The notes beneath the pieces were generated by a model. That model saw only the letters and a list, made by a program, of their open reading frames with translations, was not told the DNA's origin and searched no databases. DNA of 15,949 nt from Acidobacteriota bacterium (lineage in GTDB: Bacteria > Acidobacteriota > Terriglobia > Terriglobales > Acidobacteriaceae), in contig JAJZAL010000114.1 of NCBI GenBank assembly GCA_021799405.1, positions 1-15,949 on the forward strand. Reading direction: 5' to 3'. A program made the position numbers and the translations under genes. Each line of letters opens with the position of its first letter. Position 1 is the first letter of the stretch. Below are positions 1-7,597 of the stretch, piece by piece.

Positions 1-93
1 GACATTTTCACTTGCTAAGAACAGTGATATAGCCCCGAAAATTACTTTTTTTTGTCCGGGAACCAACTTGAATTCCACCCTTCGGATGAGCTT

Positions 94-99
94 TACAAT
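94..99 (+). promoter_or_regulatory. possible -10 box upstream of first transporter
   Basis: The hexamer TACAAT lies about 100 bases before the first transporter start. A TTGAAT at 68-73 could act as a -35, but the 20-base spacing is too long for a standard housekeeping promoter. The rest of 1-196 holds a run of eight T at about 47-54 with no convincing stem in front of it. I see no other gene there. The call rests on a consensus match only. Confidence 0.25.
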
Positions 100-196
100 T
101 TGCAACCTTCACAAATTGCTGTAGAAGAGCTTATGGCAGTTTTCCATCGCAAGCCCGCCGGTCCCCTCGCGTTCGACCCCAATCCGGGGAATTTCC

Positions 197-1420
197 ATGC
201 CTGACGCCCCGGTCTCAAAGCGCAAACGGGCCCCCATCTGGATGATGGGACTCACCAATGCCACGTTTGGCATGATGGGTGGCTTTGCCGTAGTGATTCT
301 GCCGCAACTCCTCGCCGCTCAGGGCGTGTCTGGCGGTCATATTGCCGCCATTACCGCCGCCATTATTTCGCCGGGCTTCTGGGCCTTCCTCTTTTCGCCG
401 ATGCTCGATGTCCGCTTCCGCCGCCGCACCTATGCAATTTTCTTCGGCGTGCTCACGGCGGCTGCCGCCGCATTTACGGTTTTCGACCACCACAATGTGC
501 TCCAGGTCGAAATCGTCATGATCGCCGGCTATTTGGCCGTCGCCTTCTACCAGGGCTCTGTCGGCGGCTGGATGGGCAGCCTCATCGACAAAGAACAGGA
601 CAGCCGGCTCGGCAAATGGTTCAACGTTGCCAACATCGGCTCCAGCGGCGTCATGATCATCATCGGCGGCCACATCATTCTCCATTCGCCCCCGATCTTT
701 GCGGCGGTTTTCATGTTTGTTGCTTTGCTCCTGCCGCAGATTTTCTTCTTCTTCATCTCCGCGCCTCCGCCCGACAAGCTCCTCGCGAGCGAGAGCTTCG
801 GCCGTTTCTGGCGCGCGGTCATCGCCCTGCTCAAGCGCCGCGATGTGCTCATCGCGCTTGCCCTGTTCGTGCTGCCCACCGCATCCTTCGCCCTCACCAA
901 CGTGCTTGCCGGCATCGGCGACGACTATCATGCCAGCGCCAACACGGTGAGTCTCTTTGCCGGCGCAGGTTCTGTTGTGGCTGGCCTCGGGGGCAGCTTC
1001 CTTGTACCGCTGCTGGCGAAGAAAATTCCGCTGCGGCCGCTGTATCTCGGCATCGGATTTGTCGGCTCCCTGTTCACCATCGGCACGCTGCTCCTGCCCC
1101 GTGCGCCCTGGACCTTCGGTTTCGTCTTCACCGGCGAAATCATCTTTCAGGCACTCGCATTCACCGTCGCTTTTGCCATCGCCTTTGAGGTCATCGGCCC
1201 CGACAATCCTCTTGCTGCCACGCTCTTCACCCTTTTGATCGCCGCGATCAATCTGCCCATCACCTATACGGGCTTCTGGATCGGCTGGGGACTCGACCAC
1301 CATGGCCTCGTCGGTGGATTCGTGGTGGCTGCCGGAATCAGCATCGCCGCCTGTGTCCTGCTCGCCATCACGCTGCGAAAGTGGCTCTTTGCTGTTCACA
1401 TCGCGCCCGAGCAAGTATGA
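197..1420 (+). CDS. MFS transporter, AmpG/PAT-like (copy 1 of 3)
   Basis: This is a 407-aa polytopic inner-membrane protein with about 12 hydrophobic segments in two halves, as in major facilitator secondary transporters. The loop after TM2 carries LDVRFRRRTY (residues 70-79), a variant of the MFS motif A with one acidic residue and an arginine cluster. A central cytoplasmic linker with APPPD and LASESF (about 189-201) joins the halves. The layout recalls the AmpG / acetyl-CoA transporter (PAT) branch, whose known members move muropeptides or acetyl-CoA. The substrate here cannot be read from the sequence. The ATG is preceded by GGGGA at 186-190 with a 6-base spacer. It is the most diverged of three tandem copies: near TM11 it reads YTGFWIGWGLDHHG, where the other two have YMEF-DGHG-DW. 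Family is secure; PAT subtype is moderate. Confidence 0.85.
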   Translation: MPDAPVSKRKRAPIWMMGLTNATFGMMGGFAVVILPQLLAAQGVSGGHIAAITAAIISPGFWAFLFSPMLDVRFRRRTYAIFFGVLTAAAAAFTVFDHHNVLQVEIVMIAGYLAVAFYQGSVGGWMGSLIDKEQDSRLGKWFNVANIGSSGVMIIIGGHIILHSPPIFAAVFMFVALLLPQIFFFFISAPPPDKLLASESFGRFWRAVIALLKRRDVLIALALFVLPTASFALTNVLAGIGDDYHASANTVSLFAGAGSVVAGLGGSFLVPLLAKKIPLRPLYLGIGFVGSLFTIGTLLLPRAPWTFGFVFTGEIIFQALAFTVAFAIAFEVIGPDNPLAATLFTLLIAAINLPITYTGFWIGWGLDHHGLVGGFVVAAGISIAACVLLAITLRKWLFAVHIAPEQV

Positions 1421-1536
1421 GGCGGTGCTGATCTGTCCGTTTTGAAAGAGAATCGCCGATGGCCCCCGTGTCGTATCACAGTAGGCGTCCGTTCATTACG
1501 ATTTGAACTTGGCGCAGCGCCGCGTGGAGCACTCTC

Positions 1537-2751
1537 GTGAGTCCTCAACGCCGCATCCCCGCTCCCTGGATCCTCAGCCTCCCCGTGCTCACCTACGGCA
1601 TGATATTCGGCTTCGCCGTCGTCACCATGCCGCAGATGCTCGCTGCCGGGGGCGTTCCCGGTGGTCACATCGCCGTTGCCGTCGCGATCGTAACCTCGCC
1701 CGCATTCTGGGTTTTCCTTGTCGGCCCCATTCTTGACGTCCGTTTCCGCCGCCGCACCTACGCAATCGTCTTTGGGATACTTGCCGCCGGCGCCGCCGGC
1801 TTCACCATCTTCTATCACTCGAACCTCGCCGTGGTGGAGGCCGTCATGCTTGCCGGCATACTTTTCGCCGGTTTGTACAACTTCGCCATTGGCGGCTGGA
1901 CCGGCGCTCTGATCCAGAAAGATCAGGACAGCCGTCTCGGGGCATGGAACACCGTCTTTAACTTCGGTGGAGGTGGCGCCGGGATCCTCCTGAACGGGTA
2001 TCTCACCCAGCACCTCACTCCGGCGCATGCGGCAGTCATCGCCTTCGCGGCATTTGTGGCTCCGCTGGTAGTCTTTCCCCTCATTCCCGCACCGCCGCCA
2101 GACAAGACGCTCGCCAGCGAAAGCTTCACTCGTTTCGCACGCGAAGTCGCATCACTCTTCAACCGCCGGGAAGTTTTGGTCGCATTGCCGCTTTTCACAT
2201 TTCCCTCGGCTTCGTTTGCTCTTACCAATGCTTTGGCGGGCTGGGGCAAAGCCTTTCACGCCAGCCCCGCGTTCGTCAGCACATCGACCGGCATTGGCAG
2301 CGTTTTTTGCAGCATTGTGGGATGCGCCCTCGTGCCGTTCCTGGCCAGGAAAATTCCGCTGCGCCCTTTGTATCTCGCTATCGGCTGCGTCGGCGCCGCC
2401 TTCACGCTCAGCCTGCTGCTGCTACCGCGCGCGCCCTGGACCTTTGTTCTAGCTTTCTCTGGAGAAACCGGTCTTCAGGCCGCGGCCGTCGCCACTGCCA
2501 TTGCCGTTATCTACGAAATCATCGGGCCAGACAATCCGCTCGCCTCCACTATCTTTGGTTTGCTCTTCTCGGCTGTAAGTTTTCCCATTGATTACATGGA
2601 ATTTGTCGATGGCCACGGCTATGACTGGGGCGGTGTCACCGGAGCACTCCTCACAGACGCTCTTATCAGCATCGTCGCGTGTGCCTTCCTCGCCATCGTC
2701 TTGCGCAAGTGGCTTTTCGCGCCACGCAAAAAAGTGGTGGAACACGTTTAG
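1537..2751 (+). CDS. MFS transporter, AmpG/PAT-like (copy 2 of 3)
   Basis: This 404-aa membrane transporter is clearly paralogous to the genes on either side. It has LDVRFRRRTY at 66-75, GGWTGALIQKDQDSRLG at about 119-135, the APPPD...LASESF linker (185-196), a PSASFALTN helix (223-231), KIPLRPLYL (272-280) and IIGPDNPLAST (328-338). It aligns without gaps to copy 3 from the N-terminus to about residue 370, so copies 2 and 3 are the closer pair. Both share an acidic TM11 element, YMEFVDGHGYDW (353-364). I chose the GTG start because GTGGAG lies just upstream (1524-1529) and translation from it matches the N-terminus of copy 3. The 116-base gap after copy 1 contains a short GGCGC-A-GCGCC palindrome (1511-1521) and no strong terminator, so co-transcription with copy 1 is possible. 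Substrate is unknown. Confidence 0.85.
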   Translation: MSPQRRIPAPWILSLPVLTYGMIFGFAVVTMPQMLAAGGVPGGHIAVAVAIVTSPAFWVFLVGPILDVRFRRRTYAIVFGILAAGAAGFTIFYHSNLAVVEAVMLAGILFAGLYNFAIGGWTGALIQKDQDSRLGAWNTVFNFGGGGAGILLNGYLTQHLTPAHAAVIAFAAFVAPLVVFPLIPAPPPDKTLASESFTRFAREVASLFNRREVLVALPLFTFPSASFALTNALAGWGKAFHASPAFVSTSTGIGSVFCSIVGCALVPFLARKIPLRPLYLAIGCVGAAFTLSLLLLPRAPWTFVLAFSGETGLQAAAVATAIAVIYEIIGPDNPLASTIFGLLFSAVSFPIDYMEFVDGHGYDWGGVTGALLTDALISIVACAFLAIVLRKWLFAPRKKVVEHV

Positions 2752-2877
2752 CGCCATCCGTCTTGAGGTCAAAAGCAGGGAATTACTGTTATCCTCTACC
2801 GTTTGCGGGTGCCCGAGCATTTGCCCCGCGCATACTGTTTTTCAGGAATAGTCCGGAGGATGTTTTTCTTTTGATTT

Positions 2878-2906
2878 TTGCCAATTTTCCCGATCTGACA
2901 TATACC
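2878..2906 (+). promoter_or_regulatory. candidate sigma-70 promoter of third transporter
   Basis: TTGCCA (2878-2883) and TATACC (2901-2906) are separated by exactly 17 bases and lie in an AT-rich patch 33 bases before the ATG at 2939. The match to TTGACA/TATAAT is 5 of 6 and 4 of 6. This suggests copy 3 can be transcribed separately from copies 1 and 2. The remainder of the 187-base gap (2752-2938) shows no gene. Confidence 0.4.
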
Positions 2907-2938
2907 CCAGCCTGTCATTCCTCGCGTGGAGATCGCGC

Positions 2939-4174
2939 ATGAACACACCGCGCCGTGTCCCTCCGGCGTGGGTGCTGAGCATCCCCGTCGCCACTTTTGG
3001 CATGGTCTCCGGTTTCGTAATCGTTACTTTGCCGCAAATTCTCGCCGCCCTCGGTGTTCCCGGCGGACACATTGCCACGGCTGTCGCCGTCATCACCTCG
3101 CCCGGCTTCTGGGTCTTCCTCATCGCGCCATTTCTTGACGTCCGCTTCCGCCGGCGCACCTATTCGCTTGTTTTCGGATTGCTGGCGGTCTGCGCCACGG
3201 TATTCACCGTGCTGTACCACCCCTCCCAGATCGAGATCGAAGCCGTCATGATCATCGGGTATCTGTCTCTCGCCTTGTATGGTGCTTCGGTCGGCGGATG
3301 GACTGGAGCCCTCATCAACAAGGACCAGAGCAGCAAACTCGGTGCGTGGAACACAGTCTTCAACATATGCAGCGGCGGTCTTGGTATTCTCATCTCCGGC
3401 TACGTCACCCAGCGCCTTTCGCCTGACCACGCCGCGATGATGATCTTTGTCGTGTTTCTGGCGCCCATGCTGACTTTCCTTTTCATCCCCGCGCCGCCGC
3501 CCGACGACACGCTCGCGAGCGAAAGCTTCGTTCGCTTCAGCAGGGAAGTCGTATCGCTCCTCAAGCGCCGCGAGATTCTAGTGGCGCTCACGATGTTCCT
3601 TCTGCCCTCGGCGTCGTTTGCGCTCACCAACACGCTAGGCGGCTGGGGCAAGGATTTCCATGCAAGCCCGGGCCTGGTCAGCCTCTTTGGGGGTATTGGC
3701 GGCATCCTGGCCGGCATTTTCGGGAGTTTCCTCATCCCTCCGATTGCCAAAAAGGTTCCGCTGCGACCCATGTATCTCGCCGTCGGCATCATCGGAGCCA
3801 GCTTCACGCTCAGCCTGCTGCTCTTGCCGCGCGTGCCCGCCACCTACGGGCTTGCGTTTCTCGGCGAAAACATCTTCCAGGCCGCGGCCTTCTCTACCGC
3901 GTACGCCATCATCTTCGAAGTCATCGGTAAGGGGAATCCACTGGCCGCCACCACCTTTGCCCTGCTTACGAACGCGATGAATCTCCCCATCGTATACATG
4001 GAGTTCATCGACGGCCACGGCTTTGACTGGCATGGGGTTGCGGGAGCGTTCGCCGCCGATGCTCTTGTCAGCGGCGGCATCTGCGTCCTTCTCTGGATCG
4101 TCCTCTTCCGCATCCTGCGCGTGCAGAGCATGCACCCTACGGCCGCTCCGCAACTCGCCGCAGAAGCAAAATAG
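2939..4174 (+). CDS. MFS transporter, AmpG/PAT-like (copy 3 of 3)
   Basis: This 411-aa, 12-TM transporter is the third tandem paralogue. The same landmarks appear at the same positions as in copy 2: LDVRFRRRTY (66-75), WTGALINKDQSSKLG (121-135), APPPDDTLASESF (185-197), PSASFALTN (223-231), VPLRPMYL (273-280) and YMEFIDGHGFDW (353-364). The C-terminus is a short basic/Ala-rich tail. The ATG start has GTGGAG at 2926-2931 upstream, and a candidate promoter sits in the preceding gap. The stop codon lies inside a perfect 12-bp hairpin, so the cluster ends here. Conservation of the acidic TM11 motif in copies 2 and 3 suggests a shared coupling or substrate-binding role. That role, and the substrate, are inference or unknown. 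Confidence 0.85.
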   Translation: MNTPRRVPPAWVLSIPVATFGMVSGFVIVTLPQILAALGVPGGHIATAVAVITSPGFWVFLIAPFLDVRFRRRTYSLVFGLLAVCATVFTVLYHPSQIEIEAVMIIGYLSLALYGASVGGWTGALINKDQSSKLGAWNTVFNICSGGLGILISGYVTQRLSPDHAAMMIFVVFLAPMLTFLFIPAPPPDDTLASESFVRFSREVVSLLKRREILVALTMFLLPSASFALTNTLGGWGKDFHASPGLVSLFGGIGGILAGIFGSFLIPPIAKKVPLRPMYLAVGIIGASFTLSLLLLPRVPATYGLAFLGENIFQAAAFSTAYAIIFEVIGKGNPLAATTFALLTNAMNLPIVYMEFIDGHGFDWHGVAGAFAADALVSGGICVLLWIVLFRILRVQSMHPTAAPQLAAEAK

Positions 4175-4197
4175 GTGGCGACATCGTCGCCACCTAT
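4171..4197 (+). terminator. hairpin overlapping stop of third transporter
   Basis: ATAGGTGGCGAC (4171-4182) pairs perfectly with GTCGCCACCTAT (4186-4197) around a 3-base loop. The TAG stop of the third transporter is part of the left arm. The sequence that follows is only modestly U-rich (CGCTGTTTCG), so termination may be imperfect. Because fabG converges from the other side, the hairpin may serve both strands. Confidence 0.65.
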
Positions 4198-4223
4198 CGC
4201 TGTTTCGTTATGAAAAAAAGTGA

Positions 4224-4264
4224 GGGTGCCCCATACAAGCCTGGGTTTGGCTTGTGTGGGACCC
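4224..4264. repeat. nested intergenic hairpin, possible dispersed repeat / fabG terminator
   Basis: CCCATACAAGCC (4230-4241) pairs with GGCTTGTGTGGG (4249-4260), with one T-G wobble and a 7-base loop TGGGTTT. Outside this, GGGT (4224-4227) pairs with ACCC (4261-4264), leaving a GC bulge on one side. Read on the minus strand, the structure lies just beyond the fabG stop and is followed within about ten bases by a run of seven T, so it can act as the fabG terminator. The compact two-tier design with short fixed outer arms resembles intergenic palindromes I recall from Acidobacteriaceae genomes. That repeat identity is from memory and unverified; only one copy is in this window. Confidence 0.5.
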
Positions 4265-4273
4265 GCAGCACCA

Positions 4274-5020
4274 TCACATGTACATGCCGCCGTTCACGTC
4301 CAGCACGTGCCCGGTAATGTATCCCGCTTCGTCTGACGCCAGAAACCGCACCGCCGCGGCAATATCCTCGTCCGTCCCCGCTCTTCCCAATGGAATCTGG
4401 CCCAGCATCGCGTCCCGCTGCTTCTCATCGAGCACCGCGGTCATTGCCGTTTCAATGTAGCCCGGAGCTACCGCATTCGCCGTAATCCCGCGCGAAGCCA
4501 GCTCTCGCGCTACGCTCTTCGTGAACCCGATCAGCCCCGCCTTGCTGGCCGCGTAATTCGCCTGGCCCGCCTGCCCGGTTTCGCCTACCACGCTGGAAAT
4601 GTTGATAATCCGCCCCCAGCGCGCCTTCATCATTCCGCTTACCAGCGCCTGTGTCAGCAGGAACGTTCCTGTCAGGTTCGTCTGCAGCACATCGTCCCAG
4701 TCGCTGCGCTTCATCCGCAGCAGTAGCGTGTCGCGCGTAATTCCGGCATTGTTCACCAGGATGTGCACTGTGCCCAGCCGTGCCAGCGCATCCTTGGCCG
4801 CCGTCTTGGTCGACTCTTCGCTGCTCACATCCAGCACAAAAATCTCCGCGGTACCCCCCGCCGCGGCAATCTCCGCAGCCACGGCCCCCAGCTTCTCTTC
4901 GTTCCGCGCGGCAATGCCTACCTTGGCTCCAGCCTTGGCCAGCGCCAGCGCGCACGCGCGCCCAATTCCTTGCGAAGCTCCGGTGACCAATGCATTCTTT
5001 CCTTCAAGATTTCCAGCCAT
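4274..5020 (-). CDS. fabG: 3-oxoacyl-ACP reductase (FabG-type SDR)
   Basis: This 248-aa short-chain dehydrogenase/reductase is the usual FabG length and fits NADPH-dependent reduction of 3-oxoacyl-ACP in the fatty-acid elongation cycle. The Rossmann nucleotide motif TGASQGIG is at 13-20, NNAG at 90-93, and the structural Asn at 115. The catalytic set is Ser143, Tyr156 and Lys160 (YAASK), followed by APGYIET (185-191) and the C-terminal ITGHVLDVNGGMYM typical of FabG. The ATG is preceded by GAGGAAAGG, a good ribosome site, and a TATAAT lies 20 bases upstream. No other fab or acp genes are nearby, so it stands alone here. Many SDRs carry this name. The C-terminal signature makes FabG likely, but a role outside fatty-acid synthesis (for example PHB-type acetoacetyl-CoA reduction) cannot be excluded. 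Confidence 0.9.
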   Translation of the reverse strand: MAGNLEGKNALVTGASQGIGRACALALAKAGAKVGIAARNEEKLGAVAAEIAAAGGTAEIFVLDVSSEESTKTAAKDALARLGTVHILVNNAGITRDTLLLRMKRSDWDDVLQTNLTGTFLLTQALVSGMMKARWGRIINISSVVGETGQAGQANYAASKAGLIGFTKSVARELASRGITANAVAPGYIETAMTAVLDEKQRDAMLGQIPLGRAGTDEDIAAAVRFLASDEAGYITGHVLDVNGGMYM

Positions 5021-5040
5021 ACGCCCCTTTCCTCTGGCTG

Positions 5041-5046
5041 ATTATA
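5041..5046 (-). promoter_or_regulatory. -10 box of fabG
   Basis: On the minus strand this reads TATAAT, a perfect consensus -10, ending 20 bases before the fabG ATG and overlapping the stop of the degenerate gene upstream. The hexamer 17 bases further back (CGAGCG) is not a recognisable -35, so an activator or a relaxed -35 would be needed. Confidence 0.4.
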
Positions 5047-5359
5047 GAAGGCTGCTCATTTCTCGCTCGCAGAAGTGCGCCTCAACCGCCGCAGCTCCGG
5101 CGCAATCGGATAGTTCAGCCGTACGAGCAAAATGAATCCGATGCTCACCTCCGTGCCCACCACGCATAGCAGAGCGTCTAGAGCATACAGGGTCTGTGCA
5201 GCGACCACCCTCCGGCGCACCGCGCGCCGGGTCTCCACCGCCACATCCTCGCGCAGTAGTTCGGCGCGCGACGCGCAGCGCCACTGCTAAGATGCCGTCG
5301 CCCAGTGCAGCCAGCCGGTCAGGATGCTGATTGGCAATTGTGTTGTAGAGAGTCGGCAT
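5042..5359 (-). pseudogene. TMEM175/DUF1211 family protein remnant with internal deletion
   Basis: The first about 28 codons encode MPTLYNTIANQHPDRLAALG followed by DGILAVAL, which matches the conserved N-terminus of bacterial TMEM175 (DUF1211) channel-like proteins (RLxAxSDGxFAxAxT). Shortly after, the frame stops making sense. A different minus frame carries what looks like the family C-terminus: LLREDVAVETRRAVRRRV, then LYALDALLCVVGTEVSIGFI, then LLVRLNYPIAPELRRLRR, ending at about 5056. Bacterial members are usually about 200 residues with several TM helices; here the central helices are gone and the two ends are in different frames within 318 bases. I read this as an internal deletion plus frameshift of a once-intact gene. 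A short 62-codon ORF (5056-5244) could still make the last helix, but a function is doubtful. Confidence 0.6.
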
Positions 5360-5395
5360 CGGAACGAATGTATCGAGCGTCCCGCCGCAACAGCA

Positions 5396-7597
5396 TCAAA
5401 ATCGATAGCGTACCCCGAAGTTGGGGAAAATGCCCATCTGCGTTTGCGCTGATATGCACGCTTCTGGCGATGGCACGCAATTGCCGCTGTAACCGACGCG
5501 GGGTCTCCACGCGTAAACGAGAAAATTCTGGCGGTCGAGCGCATTCTGCAGCCCGCCGTAAACTGTCAGGATTCTTCCGCTCACCATGAAGTTGCGTTTC
5601 ACCAGAAAGTCGAGCCGGCTGTAATAGGGGCCGCGCTTTGAGTTGACGTGTTTCAGATCGTAGATCGGCCGGTTCTGTTCGGCGCTCGCGTCCATAAGAA
5701 ACGGGGTATAAGGCCGTCCGCTGGAATACTCGTAACGAAAGCTGACCTCGTATCTCGGTCCCAGCCAGTACTCGCCGGCCAGATTTGCGATCACCGGATA
5801 GTCGAAATTGCCTGGGCGCAACACTCCATCCAGTCCTGAGAATCTACTGCGGGCATAGGCGAGATTTCCAACTAAAGAGAGATGCGCGCTAGGATGCTCA
5901 GCAATAGAAAGCTCAATTCCGGCCGCCTGCCCGCCCCCACGGCTGACCATTGGGAGCCAGAGAAATTCCTGCCCCAATGTATCGACCATATTTGCGAGCG
6001 ACAGCGTAGGGTATTCGCTCGCGACCGGGTAATTGCGGTAGACCTTCTGATATCCTTCGACCGTTAGTTTGCCGCGAGTCCCAAGCTGAAAGTCCAGGCC
6101 GCCCGACATCTGCCGATCCCTGATGAGGACCATGTCGCGGTTCTGCGCGAATGCTGTCAGGTAGATATACGGTGGCATCTGCGCATACTCCCCAAACCTG
6201 AAATGCGCATCCAGGTTGTTCGTCAGCAGGTATCGTGTTTCGAATTGGGGCGTCAGCGAAGTGTTTGCCCCAAAAGCGAATGTCTGGAATCTTGTACCCC
6301 CTCCGACTGCCCATCTTTTCGTCACTTCCAGATTGCCCTGCACATAGCTGCCTGTTTCTCCAACCCAAAAGTGAGGTGCAAAACTAGCGGCATCGCTTCG
6401 CGCTGGATTCGTGCTGAGCGGCGTTTGCTCGCCAATGGGTTGCGCCACGCTGTAGTTCACGCGATGCAGGCGTGCGTCACTCCCGGCAAGAAGTGTGACT
6501 CTCTTTTTGAAGATTCCCTGGTAGTCGAATTTGAGGTCGGTGATGCCGTCATGGGTGCGTTGCGCATAAACGGGCGTCGCTGGTAGTGTCGCGCGCGTAT
6601 AACCGGGCGGCATGATGTTGTTCAACAGTTGATCTTGCTGATGAATATCTTCATCTTCCTCTGAATCGGCGATAGTTATCAGCCCAAAGCTATGCGCCGA
6701 ATAGGTGTGCTGCCACACTGCTCCATTGGTGTACCGCCAGCCTTTGTACTGGGTGTCGATCGTGTTCGTTTCATCATTGTCGTAAGCCTCCGGCTGTATG
6801 TTGATCGAATCCAAGCCTCCCAGGCTTAACAGCGAAACAGAGTCTGACGGAGAAAGGTTTAGTTGCTCATGGATCAGCGTGTTGGTGTAAATCGGCACCC
6901 CGTTCAAGCCAATATTGTCGGTGAAAAGATTCAGGATGCTTCGATGGACGGACACCATCAGTACGCTTCCGTTACGGAATGGCATTTCGGTTGTGCCGCC
7001 GGCTCCCACAAATCCCACCTCCGCTTCGCGAAGAGCTTTTCCTCCATTCAGATCTCGCGTATGAATCCGGATGACCGAAGACAGCCGCCCATCGTAGCGA
7101 GCGCCATAACCGCCAGTCAGAAAATCTACGCTGGAGATCGCGGAGGTGTCGATCATCGATACCAGGCCTCCGGTGGTCCCCTCAGTGGCGATATGGTTGA
7201 TGTTCGGGACCGGAATTCCGTCGACCAGATAAAGGTTTTCCATGGGGTTCCCGCCGCGCACCAGTATGTCGTCGCTTTCGTCGTTGTTAAATGCAACACC
7301 CGGGAAGAGCTGTAAGTAGCGCGAGAAGTCCCCATAAGTGCCTGCCGAGTCCTCTATTTCCTGCCCAGTTGCGTGAAAACTGGTACCCGATTCGGTGGAA
7401 AGCACATCTGGGGTCGCCGTGACTTGTACTGTCAAATTGAGAGAAAGCGTTTCCTGAGCACTTCGGGTCGGGGGCGTTGGTGAGGACTTGCGGGCGGTTG
7501 GATGAGCGGATGGTCGAGATAATGCCGGCTTAGATTGTTGTGCGACTCCGGGTGGGATCGCGGATATTATCAATATAGATAGTACAAATGCGCGCAT
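5396..7597 (-). CDS. TonB-dependent outer-membrane receptor
   Basis: The product is about 733 aa from the chosen start and is exported to the outer membrane to import a bound ligand with TonB energy. Residues 1-20 form a signal peptide (MRAFVLSILIISAIPPGVAQ) with an A-x-A-like cleavage region. A Ser/Pro/Thr/Ala-rich stretch follows, then LNLTVQVTAT as a possible TonB box. The plug domain spans about 73-182, with VRGGNP, LYLVDGIPV and GGYGARYDGRLSSVI. A beta-barrel completes the protein, ending in the aromatic YRF* expected for barrel insertion. No carboxypeptidase-like N-terminal repeat is present. An upstream in-frame ATG at 7633 would add 12 residues ahead of the signal peptide and has no ribosome site; the start at 7597 has AGAGA 7 bases upstream and gives a cleaner signal peptide. 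No neighbouring transporter reveals the ligand. Base use looks less GC-biased than adjacent genes. Confidence 0.85.
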   Translation of the reverse strand: MRAFVLSILIISAIPPGVAQQSKPALSRPSAHPTARKSSPTPPTRSAQETLSLNLTVQVTATPDVLSTESGTSFHATGQEIEDSAGTYGDFSRYLQLFPGVAFNNDESDDILVRGGNPMENLYLVDGIPVPNINHIATEGTTGGLVSMIDTSAISSVDFLTGGYGARYDGRLSSVIRIHTRDLNGGKALREAEVGFVGAGGTTEMPFRNGSVLMVSVHRSILNLFTDNIGLNGVPIYTNTLIHEQLNLSPSDSVSLLSLGGLDSINIQPEAYDNDETNTIDTQYKGWRYTNGAVWQHTYSAHSFGLITIADSEEDEDIHQQDQLLNNIMPPGYTRATLPATPVYAQRTHDGITDLKFDYQGIFKKRVTLLAGSDARLHRVNYSVAQPIGEQTPLSTNPARSDAASFAPHFWVGETGSYVQGNLEVTKRWAVGGGTRFQTFAFGANTSLTPQFETRYLLTNNLDAHFRFGEYAQMPPYIYLTAFAQNRDMVLIRDRQMSGGLDFQLGTRGKLTVEGYQKVYRNYPVASEYPTLSLANMVDTLGQEFLWLPMVSRGGGQAAGIELSIAEHPSAHLSLVGNLAYARSRFSGLDGVLRPGNFDYPVIANLAGEYWLGPRYEVSFRYEYSSGRPYTPFLMDASAEQNRPIYDLKHVNSKRGPYYSRLDFLVKRNFMVSGRILTVYGGLQNALDRQNFLVYAWRPRVGYSGNCVPSPEACISAQTQMGIFPNFGVRYRF

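Noticed and set aside
1..60. Rho-independent terminator of a gene left of the window (T run at 47-54)
   Set aside because: No stable stem precedes the T run.
215..1414. Long minus-strand open frame (399 codons) opposite the first transporter
   Set aside because: Its translation is low-complexity and rich in D, E, G, R and Q with no family features. It mirrors the strong codon bias of the real gene on the other strand.
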